A stretch of 64,000 bases of DNA, taken from NCBI GenBank assembly GCA_964034945.1, contig OZ035961.1:26699684-26763683 (forward strand). Direction: 5' to 3'. Both the position numbers and the translations under genes were made by a program. The notes beneath the pieces were generated by a model. It made no database searches, was not told the origin of the DNA, and saw only the letters and a list, made by a program, of their open reading frames with translations. This document shows, piece after piece, positions 22,137 to 33,088 of the stretch (positions are counted from its first letter, which is position 1; every line of letters begins with the position of its first letter). Source of the stretch: Chrysopilus asiliformis (lineage: Eukaryota > Arthropoda > Insecta > Diptera > Rhagionidae).

Positions 22137-22927
22137 AGTCTGTTAGTCTGTTAGTCTGTTAGTCTGTTAGTCTGTTAGTCTGTTAGTCTGTTAGTCTGTT
22201 AGTCTGTTAGTCTGTTAGTCTGTTAGTCTGTTAGTCTGTTAGTCTGTTAGTCTGTTAGTCTGTTAGTCTGTTAGTCTGTTAGTCTGTTAGTCTGTTAGTC
22301 TGTTAGTCTGTTAGTCTGTTAGTCTGTTAGTCTGTTAGTCTGTTAGTCTGTTAGTCTGTTAGTCTGTTAGTCTGTTAGTCTGTTAGTCTGTTAGTCTGTT
22401 AGTCTGTTAGTCTGTTAGTCTGTTAGTCTGTTAGTCTGTTAGTCTGTTAGTCTGTTAGTCTGTTAGTCTGTTAGTCTGTTAGTCTGTTAGTCTGTTAGTC
22501 TGTTAGTCTGTTAGTCTGTTAGTCTGTTAGTCTGTTAGTCTGTTAGTCTGTTAGTCTGTTAGTCTGTTAGTCTGTTAGTCTGTTAGTCTGTTAGTCTGTT
22601 AGTCTGTTAGTCTGTTAGTCTGTTAGTCTGTTAGTCTGTTAGTCTGTTAGTCTGTTAGTCTGTTAGTCTGTTAGTCTGTTAGTCTGTTAGTCTGTTAGTC
22701 TGTTAGTCTGTTAGTCTGTTAGTCTGTTAGTCTGTTAGTCTGTTAGTCTGTTAGTCTGTTAGTCTGTTAGTCTGTTAGTCTGTTAGTCTGTTAGTCTGTT
22801 AGTCTGTTAGTCGGTTAGTCTGTTAGTCTGTTAGTCTGTTAGTCTGTTAGTCTGTTAGTCTGTTAGTCTGTTAGTCTGTTAGTCTGTTAGTCTGTTAGTC
22901 TGTTAGTCTGTTAGTCTGTTGGTCTGT
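22137..22927 (+). repeat. (TTAGTCTG)n array, ~790 bp
   Basis: About 98 consecutive copies of the 8-mer TTAGTCTG. It is almost perfectly uniform: one unit reads TTAGTCGG near 22812, and the last few decay to TTGGTCTG or AGTGGTCTG. It sits directly against a fragment of repeat family R at its right edge. Such uniformity implies recent expansion or ongoing slippage. Confidence 0.97.
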
Positions 22928-22947
22928 TAGTGGTCTGTTGGTTTGGC

Positions 22948-23300
22948 ATCGGAGCTGGCTCACCGTCATCAGAGCCTGCTTTACCAGCTTCCACTCAGGC
23001 TTACAGGATTTCGGTGTATTTTTGATATAATTTTTATGACCTATAAGCCGACAAATTCCAATAGAATTCATCTCTCACTATGTTAGTCAGTATGCCATGT
23101 ACAAGATTTCTCAAAAACCCCATAGAGCAAGGTCTTGAAATTTTACAGACATGTTTAGTTGCGCAATGGGACGATCCTATCAGCTATTGGTTATAACTCC
23201 GGAAGTAAAATGACGGCTTCTTAAAAAGTCAAAGGCTTAATACAGTTAAGTTTCCTAGAGTTTTATCATACAACTCGATTTCTCAAACCGGTATTGAAAT
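22948..23300 (+). repeat. Repeat family R, fragment B
   Basis: GGAGCTGGCTCACCGTCATC, AGAGCCTGCTTTACCAG and TTACAGGATTTCGGTG match about 1615-1678. Further right, GGGACGATCCTATCAGC and CTCCGGAAGTAAAATG match about 1228-1285, in the opposite order to copy A. The fragment is therefore rearranged or composed of two pieces. Confidence 0.5.
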
Positions 23301-25830
23301 ATACCATTTTTACAAAAAAAGAATGAGTTTTTTGCAATTATCTCGGAAACTAAGGGTTTTCCGGTGGTACCACTTCTAAGATGATTTCAAAAGAATAGCA
23401 TTTCCCATAATTTTGTCTTTCACAGTTATCCACTATCTTTTACCGTTATTGAGGTATTTTCATTAAAATGTAAAAGAGCGAATTTTTTAAATTGTAAGAA
23501 GCGGAACAGTGTTTTTCGGAAAAATAGATAAAGTGTAACACGGCCTGTCAGGAAAATCCAGCCTGGCAACCCTTTCGAAGAAATTACCTTCCTGTCCGTG
23601 TAGAGAATGAATAAGAACCTCTTGTAGGTGGCTCACGCAAAAACAAAAAAATACGGAGTCGGAAGTTGAATCGGAGCGGGCGATTGATTCTCTTGAAAAC
23701 TAGTGCGCGGGCAGGTTGTTATAAAAGTAAAAATTAAAGATATTTAAATTCTCCACATTTTTGCCTTACACCTTAAATCGATATCTTTTACCGTTATATT
23801 TCAGATTTTGTAGAAGAAATTTACATTTTTATTTAAACTAATATTTTGATCGTCGAGTTAAAAATTGCTCAAGAAAGTAGATTTTGCTTAACTAAGTTAT
23901 GTGCTATTCACTTCAGATATTTTAAAATATGAATCTTTTGGAATTTCTACTAATTTTTGAAGCCTTAAACCATTTAGTTTACTCTTTTGAAATTTTTGTA
24001 GCGGTTTCAATACTTATGTTCCACTCAAATAATTAGAAAAAGCAATTGCATAGCTATAATTAATTATTAATTAGTATTATCTTATCTGATATTTAACTTA
24101 ATCGAAACATGCTCATAACCAGTCAATGAATATTCGTTTATTAGAAAATTACTAAATTCGTCTGTTAATCATAATTTCTTTTGGGGTGTCAGCACTGATC
24201 ACCAATCGCAGCTGTAGGTAGTTTCTATGGCCAGGTAAAGCGGATTAATGAAGTTAACACCAAATGTAGGATCGCCAAGGTACAAGACTATCGATGATGC
24301 ATCATCATATCTACATCAAATACAATGGAGAAATAAATACGAGTATGAAATGAGCATAGTTTTAGTATTACTATGTAGTATTTATTTTTCGATCGTGCAA
24401 TTGATCACGTTGCTGGCTTAACCCCAAAACTCCGTATTCCTTATGCATGCACTTTAGTGTTTCTTATTTAATTCAGACTATCACTATCCCTTGTTGCGTT
24501 CGAATGCGACTTGAATCTTAATCGCGATTAATTTAGCCATTTTGCTGCTTTGATGCAATAAATACACGACTAAACTAATGATAATAGGCAATGATGATGA
24601 TCATCATTATTATGTGTTTGCCTCGTATTTTACAGTGCAGAAAACTGCTGGCGTTTTCTACATTGGAGATCGTTCTTACAAGCGCATGCGCCTCATACCT
24701 GCACGGGTTTGCATAAAGGTAGCTTTAGCGGATGCAATTAAAGTGCGCAACAGGTCTACTGATGGCTTTTGCTGATGGGCTCGGACGACGATTCAGAAAG
24801 GCTGAGACAACAACGGATTAGATATGCAGGAACTGTTCTCTCGTTAATTACATAAAGTGATTTGATTTTGACGACCCAGGTGACAAGACAAGTGACATTG
24901 CAAATATGCAAATTTATCAAACAGATAAGGAATTTCCGTACGTTTCATTTCAAGTTTTTCTATCTGGACACGTTCAGTGTCAGTTTTGCGTATAATGTCG
25001 CATTGTGTGTTTTAGTTGTTTCAAGTGTGAATTTAAGTGCATTTTAAAACTGCATTTAAACGTAGTCAATGTCTTAGCGGCAAAAAGGAGCCAACTTTTT
25101 ATCATAAAATTAGCATTAAATAATTATTTTCACTTTTAGATACATAGTTAACGAAGCTTTGACAAATAATTAAGTTTTATGAATTTGTTATAAAATTAAA
25201 TCTGAGAAAAAGCGAGAGAATCATGGTTATCGATGTAATGAAACATGAAACACCACTCCTACACCCTTCAACATTCATAGAAATCCTCTTCTACACCCTA
25301 AAACATATCAGTAGTGATTAACACAAAACTTGCCTCTGCAATATTTAGTTTCGGAAAAAATATGTAAAAAATAATAAGGGTATTCACAGAAGGTAGTAAA
25401 GTAGTTGTTATCGTCGTAAAATATTATTATTAGTTAAAGTTTTGTAAACAACAATACCTAGTACACGGTAGGTATTTTCCATCTTTAACACATTTTTTTT
25501 GTAGTAACAGCTTATTGTAAAAATATTAAATTTTGGCAAATGTTTGAAATAAGCAAAATTGAACCTAGTGAGCTTAGCAATCTGCTCATTTTTGACAGTT
25601 TCAGTAAATTCTTTGTTAAAGAAAACAGTGCTCAAAAACAGTATGTGTGATGTTAATATGTTTAGTGCCTGGTGTTAAAGTGATTAAGTGTTCATTAATA
25701 CCAAAAACTGTGAATTTCTGCAAGAAAGAGTAGAAAAACTGAAAAAATACGAGTATAAATGCGAGTATATTTGTAGTTTCAATACGGCCGCGCAAAGGTG
25801 TGTTCACGGTTTGGATAAAAGTGTATCAAT
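23301..25830. other. Gene-free interval
   Basis: AT-rich DNA with a few denser words (CCTGTCAGGAAAATCCAGCC near 23546; a TGATGATGATCATCATTATT run near 24592). Nothing supports a gene, RNA or complete element. Confidence 0.5.
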
Positions 25831-25888
25831 TAGTATTATTTTACGACGTAAACAGCAACGTTAATCCTTTTTGCGAATACCCTTAATA

Positions 25889-26160
25889 TTTTTTCAAATA
25901 TCTCAAAACCCGTTAAAGATACGTAAAAACTATTTAAAGAAAAAATATAGGAAATTTTATTTGCTTTGAATTTGATTATATGAATTTTTCCTCTAAAACG
26001 CATAGTTTTCAAGAAATTTAAAAAAAAAACATAATTTTTTTCAAATATCTCGAAAATCGTTAAAATATGTAAAAACCGTTAAAGCAAATAGGTTTTATAT
26101 GCTTTAAATTTTTTTTCTGTTTTTTCCCAAAGGCACAGTTTTCAAGAAGTTTCGAAAATA
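25889..26160. repeat. Two-copy diverged tandem duplication (~140 bp units)
   Basis: Unit one (TTTTTCAAATATCTCAAAAC, GTTAAAGATACGTAAAAAC, GCATAGTTTTCAAGAA) is followed by unit two (TTTTTTCAAATATCTCGAAA, GTTAAAATATGTAAAAACC, GCACAGTTTTCAAGAA). Divergence is moderate. It lies just left of a Helitron. Confidence 0.7.
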
Positions 26161-26768
26161 ATTTATTTTTGCAAAAAAAAAATTGTCTAGGCCCTACCCG
26201 TTATAGGTAACGTTATTTTTTCCAAAAGTAGAAAATATGATTTTTCATAAAACTCATTTATATAAAGTTTCAATTCGCTAGGTCAACGCGTTCTCGACTT
26301 ATCATCATACTAATATATAAAAATGACTTGGTGTCTGTCTGTCTGTCTGTCCGTCTGTCTATCTGTTCCTCTTTCACGCAAAAACGGCTGAACCGATTGA
26401 CTTGAAATTTCTGTGGTAGTTCTGGTTCCAACACGGAAAAGTAGCCCGATTGGTGGGGGGAATAAGGGTAGGGGGTAAAGTGATTTCGAAACTTAGTTTT
26501 TGCGCTACGTTACTCTTTCGTGGGGAAACTACTGAACCGATTGGCCTGGAATTTGGCATAGATGTTCGGGGTCCAGCCCCAACATATATCCATTAAAAAG
26601 TAGCCCGAGAGGTGGGGGGAGTAAGGGGAGGGGGTAAAGTGATCTCGAAACTTCGCTCTTCCTCTATGTTACCCTTTCGCGGGGAAACTACCGAGCCGAT
26701 TGGCTTGAAGTTTAGCTCCAACATAGACCATCAAAAAAACAATTTTTTTTTTGAAAAAACTTAAACCG

Positions 26769-28629
26769 CCCAACAAACAATTTGTAACCAAGGTTATAAA
26801 AACAACCGGAAAGTAACATGGGTTACAAAAACAACCAATTTCTAACCGTTTCTTTTCAGTTATTTTGCAAACCGTTTTCTAATAACCCGAAATAAACCAT
26901 TATTTACTAACCAATTTTTAACCTGAGGTGCAAATACGTTATTCGGCAACCGTTTTGTAACTAACTCGTAATAAACCGTTAACTAACAGTTATTTACTAA
27001 CGAATTTTTAATCTGAGGTGCAAATACGTTATTCGGCAACCGTTTTGTAACTAACTCGTAATAAACCGTTAACCAACCGTTATTTAGTAACGAATTTTTA
27101 CCTTGAGTTGCAAGCAGATGTTTTAGAAACCGTTTTCTAACTTCTACTAATCAGATTTTGATGATTTTTGTTTCAGTAAAAACTGCCATTATGTAGATCT
27201 CTACAATATCTACAAAACCCCGTCTTTCAATTCCATTTATTATTTATTTGACTTTAAAAGATTCTGGTGACGAGACTAGTTATGTAGTAGTTCTCTAGAA
27301 GTTCTCTAGTTGTTAGCTAATTCCACCACCTGCAAGAGGAAATATCAAATGTGTTGAATAGGGTACGGGGCCGGTAATTGGGAACACTTTGATTTTTCCT
27401 ATTATAAGTAAAATACTATGTCACATCTTGTTGTGATATTTTCAAAATTTTCATAATAATTTTTAAGGGCTGTGTGAAGTTGTGCTACTTTTACATTTGA
27501 CCCTCGAAATTTTAGCGGCAAAAGAATTTTGGAAAAATCGAACTCTATATAATTTGGAAATGGAGCTTATCAAATTTTGGGAAAAATCTTTGTTTTTTGT
27601 AGTACATGCATACACAAATAAAGAATTGTTATCGGAGTTTCGTATGTGTGCAAAATTTCAATTCGAAAATGGTCGAGAAATTCAAATAATTTTTTTATAA
27701 GATTCGACCCTAACAAATTTAGAAACAAAAAAAAAATAATTAATTTTCCAATTAAATTATTTTACCATTTTAATAAGACGTTCCATTTTAGGTACCTTCA
27801 CCTTATTCAATGGCGGCTAAAAAACTGAAAAATAATCTTTGTCGTCGCCTGCCACACGCACACATTACAAACATTTAGACAATTTGTTATAGGAAAACTT
27901 TCCAAGATGGCTGTGTCTTACCAATATAATTTTTCGAGTTTTGGAAACGCAATTAAATACATTATCTTTATTTTTTATCGACCTAGATAAAAGAAAAAAC
28001 TATTTTTAGGGGACATATTTTAGTCTAAAAAGAATTCTGAGTAATTTTAAGTTACATTTTGTATGCCCATATTTCCAAATATTTTTAAAAATATGGTCAT
28101 TTTTGCAAAATACTTCAGGCGGAATGTATTTTTTCGAGGTATCACTATCATATGCACCAAGAATGTTTACTCGTTTAAAGTTTTTGGTCAAAAATCATCA
28201 AATTTCAGTAATTTTATGTTACTTGTATATTATTCTAAATAAAATATTTCCATCTTGAAGTAAATATTCAATGAAACCACATATAAACATATCGCCATTC
28301 AAACCTAATAAAATGTTCGTGTGAAAACATTCCCTCAACACACACTAAAAAAGCTGACTGAAAGAAAGATGAGTTCATTATAAATGAAAAGAGAGGGCAG
28401 GAATTGCCACGTAGAGTTACAAAATGGTTTTTCTATAACGTTAGCACAACGTTATCAGAAAACTGTTTTTTAACCATGGTTACAAAATAACGCGGCGTTT
28501 ACGGTTGTGCAACCGTTACTGTAGTGCTATTGCAACGTTATGCTAATCAATTTGTAACTTCATGTGTTACGCAACCAAGGTTACTACACGGTTATTCAAC
28601 CGGAATATAACGAGTTTTGGTTACTTGGG
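26769..28629. mobile_element. 1.86-kb TIR element nested in the Helitron
   Basis: Comparison with intact Helitron copies fixes both edges. The Helitron text ...TTAAACCG breaks before CCCAACAAACAATTTG and resumes after GTTACTTGGG with CGGCAACGACGGG, giving a 2-bp TSD CG. Ends are CCCAAcaAACaA and, reverse-complemented, CCCAAgtAACcA. Both subterminal regions are dense in AACCGTT/GTTACAAAAC-like words (left to about 27130, right from about 28420), as expected for transposase-binding arrays. The left one includes a ~90-bp tandem repeat. The interior has no transposase (longest frame 72 codons). The terminus and TSD length resemble the 98-bp MITE at 40086. Confidence 0.75.
26918..27120 (+). repeat. 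~90-bp tandem repeat in subterminal region
   Basis: The phrase CTGAGGTGCAAATACGTTAT, then CGGCAACCGTTTTGTAACTA, ACTCGTAATAAACCGTTAAC and AGTTATTTACTAACGAATTT repeats with a period of about 90 bp. There are two nearly identical copies and a diverged start of a third (CTTGAGTTGCAAGC at about 27103). Confidence 0.8.
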
Positions 28630-28861
28630 CGGCAACGACGGGTATGCAAGCTAATTTAAGATACGTACAACGGACAGACCGACAGACAGATGTACGCACA
28701 TCCCCATAATTTTACCTGAAACAAATTTTGTAGTGATCAGAAACATTTCAAAACACTCCAAATTTTAACTGGTACAACGAGAAATTATAGGTTAGATTTC
28801 GATTTATATGCAGAAATACAATGAGAACATAAACCGACATCTCCTTTTGTTCTTCCGACCA

Positions 28862-28919
28862 TCCTGAGCTGTGCTTCGGCATTAAAAGGTCTTCACCTAA
28901 GCTCTGACTGAAACTATCA
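28862..28919 (-). repeat. Conserved short block shared with 5775-5832
   Basis: The minus strand reads CAGAGCTTAGGTGAAGAC, TTAATGCCGAAGCACAGC and TCAGGATGG. It lies in a 61-codon minus-strand frame (28933-28748) encoding SFSQSLGEDLLMPKHSSGW and continuing EEQKEMSVYVLIVF. See the partner copy for comparison. Confidence 0.5.
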
Positions 28920-28968
28920 AAGAATATCTCCAAAACCGTTAGATGTCTTACTTTTACATATTAGGGTT

Positions 28969-29034
28969 GCTCTTATGGGAGGTACAGCACAGATTGATTG
29001 ATAGATAATCTGTGCTCTATCTCCCATAAGAGCA
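28969..29034. other. Compact 29-bp-arm hairpin
   Basis: TTGCTCTTATGGGAG, GTAC, AGCACAGATT, then an 11-nt loop, then AATCTGTGCT, CTAT, CTCCCATAAGAGCAA. The arms pair at 27 of 29 positions. The size and loop resemble a pre-miRNA stem-loop, but a tiny palindromic MITE is equally possible. Nothing shows transcription. Confidence 0.6.
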
Positions 29035-29391
29035 AAGGGCTTCAGTGAATTTTCGTGCCGGACTCTGTTTCCGGCTAATATTCCACGGTAGATCAAATAT
29101 AAACCGGAATTGTTTTTTTTTGAAATTTATTTAAACATAAAAAAAGCCTCCAACATTAAATATTATTGAAAAATTATTTTATTCGCGGCCCCTTTTTGGA
29201 TGTTTTTATAACCGAAACTATTGTGCGCAGTCGACTCAAATGTAAAGACCTGTTTCTGGTTTGGAGCAAAATCTTATAAAGGGTCTTTCAATAAGGACAT
29301 AACAATTTTGTATTTTAATAAAAACGCACCCTAAAACTTTTTTTTATGATCTGGCAATGCTAAAACGTCAATCAAGGTTTACATTTTTAAC

Positions 29392-30086
29392 ATGGTGAAG
29401 TTCACGAACGAACAATGCCACACAGCTGGTCAAACAATTGATCTATTGAAGGAGAAGTTCGGTAATCGTATAATCTCGAGAAATGGTCCGGTCGAATGGC
29501 CACCTCGCTCATGCGATTTAACGCCGTTGCATTCCTTTTTATGAGCCTGTTCACATTGGTTGAAATAGTCCGACTAAATAGGACGGATGAAAAATTGCTC
29601 GTGTTCGCATTGAGACTATTTCAACCAGTAGCTGTGAGCAATCAGACTAGCGTGAAAGATTTGGTAAACGGAACATTTCAAGTAATACGTGGCTGCCTTT
29701 TGCTCTGCGACGTGTTGCATCGACGACGACCGAAACAATAATGACAATGGAACACGTTCAGTGTGGCAGCCAACCAATCAGAGCACGACAGGCGGAACTC
29801 TGAGAATGGAGTTTTTAGTTTTGAGGATGATTTTCCTATCAGCAGTCCCACTTCCTCACCTTGCCCTAATGTTGCCAGTTTCTGTCCTATTTAGGCGGAC
29901 TATTTCAACCAATGTGAACAGGCTCTATGGGGTTATGTTAAGTCGTTGGTTTATGCTACAAGCCAACAACGTTAGAGGAGCTCAGGAACAATATCGAACG
30001 CGAAATTGCCAACGTATGTATGGAAGAGAGGTGGAAAATTGGCTCCAAAGAATCAATCAGTGCAAACGCTCGCGATGGCCATATGA
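29392..30086 (+). pseudogene. Mariner-family transposase relic
   Basis: The frame begins MVKFTNEQ, a plausible N-terminus, and jumps at once to CHTAGQTIDLLKEKFGNRII, which in this superfamily follows the second catalytic Asp. The helix-turn-helix region and the first two catalytic residues are therefore deleted. It continues with GPVEWPPRSCDLTPLHSFLW, matching the third-Asp region (RSPDLTPxDFFLWG), but the expected Asp near LHSF is lost. A 383-bp MITE interrupts the codons of this motif at 29543. After it comes WGYVKSLVYAT, then a frameshift to PTTLEELRNNIEREIANV. It is clearly non-functional. The motif resembles the DD41D relic at 39219. Confidence 0.75.
29543..29925. mobile_element. 383-bp MITE nested in the mariner relic
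   Basis: TIR GAGCCTGTTCACATTGGTTG then AAATAGTCCG is mirrored on the right by CGGACTATTTCAACCAATGT then GAACAGGCTC. Flanking TAT (29540-29542 and 29926-29928) is a 3-bp TSD, confirmed because removing one copy restores the transposase codons. A diverged internal copy (GAGACTATTTCAACCAGTAG) lies near 29611. A 3-bp TSD and a GAGCCTGTT-type end fit a PIF/Harbinger-like MITE, though TAT is not the usual TWA target. Confidence 0.75.
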
Positions 30087-30215
30087 ACGACATCGAATTT
30101 TATACTTAAATGTAACATGTCCACTACACCTGGAATAAATTTCAGCCCGATATCTCAATTATTCTGTGTTTTATTTAAATACAAAATTGTTATGTCCTTG
30201 TTGAAAGACCCGATA

Positions 30216-32657
30216 GAAATGTGAAATTCCATTTTCAAACCATTCATCGTCTCCTGTTTGGCCTCAGCCCCAAAAACGCTACATTAGTCAAGAATTTTTA
30301 GCTGTTTAATTTAGTTTATATCTAATTGGAGAATTCTAACATTTAAAAAAATATATTTAATTAAACTTACCGAATTTCATTTTATTCAATTTTTTTAATT
30401 TCCATTAACTAAAAAAAAAAAGAAAATATTTTTGAAGCTAGGCATCTGTTTAAAAATACGCTTCTACTACATTCTGATTCGATTAAAATAAATGTTTATT
30501 AATGAAGATTAAATGGCAATAATATCAAAAATAAATAACGAAAAAATTTAAATAAAATAAATTTTAAAGTTAGATATGCTGTCGGATTTTTTCTCCATTT
30601 GTAGAGCTTTTTTTCATTTCATACATTTGGAAAAGGGAAAAAAAATTCCATTAGAATTGAGATCTCTGTTTCTTTTCACAAAACATAAAACAAACAAAAG
30701 AAATATGGGGTAAAAAAGTTGTGAAGAAGAATTGCCCTGGCAAAAAGACAAAGTGTGCGCTTTTGGTTATAAGCTGAGTGGTGGAAAATGGTTGGGGGCT
30801 GGTGGTTTAGATAACGAAAGCAGTGGAGGAACAGATAATGTAATAATAAATATTTCTCCTCTAAAGTCTTGGAAACGTCTTACTTGCTTTTAAAATGCCC
30901 AATAAAAATTGCCGACACACTCTCGCCATATTTCTTCGGAATCCCATATAAATCACCAAGTAATCCCTCATGCTATATCATTTGCCACCCCCTGCCATAG
31001 TTGCCCACCTCCATATACAGTACCTTGCCCACTCCTAGATCATGCTTTTTTGTGCAAAAATTTTCGTTTGGAACTTTTTCTGCGTCCCATCACTCTTTCT
31101 CTAATTCATTTCCCTTGTGGGGCTAAAGTGTGAATGGTGGCACCCCAACGTTAACCGCCCACTGCCTACAAACTCTCATCCCGTGACGCGTTGCCATTCC
31201 TGTTTGCAAAAGCCTCTCCTGAGCTGTATATGATTGTGTGCCCATGGTTAGTAGCATCTACAGAATTCGCCCGAAAACTCCCAAAACTTTCTTGCACAAT
31301 TTTTCTTTTCGATGTGCCCGAAGGCTAAAAAGATGCTGTCCTTAGAGCTTTTCTACTCCTACAACCAGCGTTTTGTAGTGTCTTCCATCTACATTACCTG
31401 GTCGTAAAGTAAAAATGTGAAAGCACTTCTAGATGTCCTCTAAGAGAAAACTAAGGTTATTTTATATTTGAGCTCTAAAATTGCCTGTTTCATCGATTTT
31501 CCTTGATTCGCATAAAATTTCGAGGAATTCTAGTTTAACAAAAGTGTAATTAATAATAAGCCACGACGAGAATTGAAAAGAGGTTAATTTAGATTTTATT
31601 TTCATATTATTTATTTCCTTGGACAACCAACAGGCATTTTCCATGAACTTTTAAAAAAATTAAATAAAAATAAAAATATGAAACATATACTCGAGAATAT
31701 TTGTAAACATTTTCTTATCTAGAAATGTAAGTCATAAAAAAATTGACTGCATCCCTTCAAGGCAATTATTATACGATTGTAACCTTCCTCGGCAAGGCTG
31801 TTGGAATATTTTAATTGTACCTAGAATAATTGTCCTTGCCAACAATTATTTTATAACAATTTGCCACAATCCTGATAAAAATTATATTTCCATATTTTTT
31901 TAAAGTCCAGGTAACAGAAATAAATATGCGAGGTGGAATTGTTGACCAAAAAAGCCAAACGTTTTCCTGCTGTTATCTGGTGTTCTGTTTATATCCCTCA
32001 GGTGGTACAGCTGGATAGATTTTTATAAACTGACTCAGATTTAGATAATGCTAATATTTTAGTGGCCAAAATACTTAAATTCAAGTTAAAGCAGAAATCA
32101 TATTTTTTTCAGAATGCCTTATTATGTTTTCTAAAAAAGTCCTTCTCACCATTAAATAACTGAGAGATAGAAATTTACGTACACAGGAATATTTATAGTT
32201 GAAAGAATTTTTTTTGGATCTAATTACGTATTTTAGAGATGAAACGCTGGTAGTATCATGATATCAAGGTAATTTTTAATGAAACAAAATTAAAGCACGG
32301 AAAAAACTGGATCATGAAAAATTATAAAAATATGCGATTGGTTGTGCAGTGAGCTTCAAAACAAAAAAAACTGAAAAATCGGTTTTAAATAAATTTGTGG
32401 CCTTGAAAAAACCCTTTTTTTCAGGAGAGGAGTTTTTCTTCAGATGCCGCTATTTCTTGTTAAGCTTTTTCCGACTAACTTTGAAGCATTAAATATTGTT
32501 AATCTGTCTGCTCATCTATCTTGCATTCACACACAAAAAATATTTGGTCACCTTATATTTATACCGCGTGATTTTTCGTTACCTTGAAAAAACTTAATAA
32601 GCTCAGATACTTCTGATCTGTAAAATGCGGCTAGGAGCGGGTGTCAAAACTAGAAGC
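30216..32657. other. Gene-free interval
   Basis: No ORF with motifs. 30900-31420 is relatively C-rich (CCACCCCCTGCCATAGTTGC) and could be host intronic or intergenic DNA. 32400-32560 shares weak words with 38290-38560 and 52980-53240 (TTGTTGAG or TTGTTAAG, GATCAACTGCC-like, CACACACAAAAAA), suggesting a very old repeat. Confidence 0.4.
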
Positions 32658-32659
32658 TA

Positions 32660-33086
32660 CACTCTAAGAATTATTTGTTGAATTTTACTTCAATAAATGG
32701 TTGAAATATGTTACACTCAATAATTGAAGTAAAATTCAACAGGCGTATTATTTTTAAACAATAGTATATTAATTTTCAACGAACACTTCCCGAATGATGA
32801 CTCAGAAATACCGCGATAAATACTTAGAATTCAACATTGTGTTTGATTTTCAACTGAAAGAAATGTAATATTCAACAAATTATGAATTTTCAACCAAAAA
32901 ATGTTGAAATCTCAACAAATTTTGAATTTTCAACAAAATTTGTTGAATTTTCAAGAAAAATTTGAATTTTCAACAAAAGTATGTTAAATATTCAACTAAA
33001 TTTCGCATTCATTCAATTATTGAAGTAATTTTACTAGTATTATTGAAGTAAAATATTGTTGAATTTTACTATCATTTCTTAGAGTG
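32660..33086. mobile_element. TA-flanked MITE, ends CACTCTAAGAA
   Basis: The left terminus CACTCTAAGAATTATTTG and the right terminus (reverse-complemented) CACTCTAAGAAATGATAG are flanked by TA (32658-32659, 33087-33088). The inside is packed with TTCAACAAA, TTTGAATTTTCAAC and GTTGAATTTTAC words in both orientations. Length 427 bp, no ORF. It belongs with the element at 36359 by terminus and target. Confidence 0.75.
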
Positions 33087-33088
33087 TA

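Larger units (their letters stand above)
26305..28654 (+). mobile_element. Non-autonomous Helitron, split by a DNA transposon
   Basis: The 5' end is A|TCATACTAATATATAAAAAT. The 3' end is a short hairpin (CGGCAACGACGGG) followed by TATGCAAGCTAA|T. This fits Helitron rules: TC start, hairpin about 10 bp from a CTRR end, insertion between A and T, and no TSD. Between these lie a (GTCT)n stretch, then two tandem-like modules of GCAAAAACGGCTGAACCGAT or GGGGAAACTACYGARCCGAT with TTGGCATAGATGTTCG. No Rep/helicase is present. At 26769-28629 it is interrupted by another element, so the Helitron is the older insertion. Its own length is about 490 bp. Confidence 0.8.
29279..30213 (+). mobile_element. 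Internally deleted mariner-like element with a nested MITE
   Basis: TIRs GGGTCTTTCAATAAGGACAT and AACAATTTTGTATTT on the left mirror the right end (AAATACAAAATTGTTATGTC, CTTGTTGAAAGACCC), flanked by TA (29277-29278, 30214-30215). The two outermost bases differ between ends. Excluding the nested insertion, only about 550 bp remain, less than half a normal mariner. The transposase relic is annotated separately. Confidence 0.8.

Noticed and set aside
22137..22927. TTAGTCTG array as a telomere repeat
   Set aside because: It differs from insect TTAGG, is interstitial, and is flanked by ordinary dispersed repeats.
29496..30138. 81- and 149-codon plus frames in the mariner relic
   Set aside because: They run through the nested MITE and out-of-frame transposase sequence.
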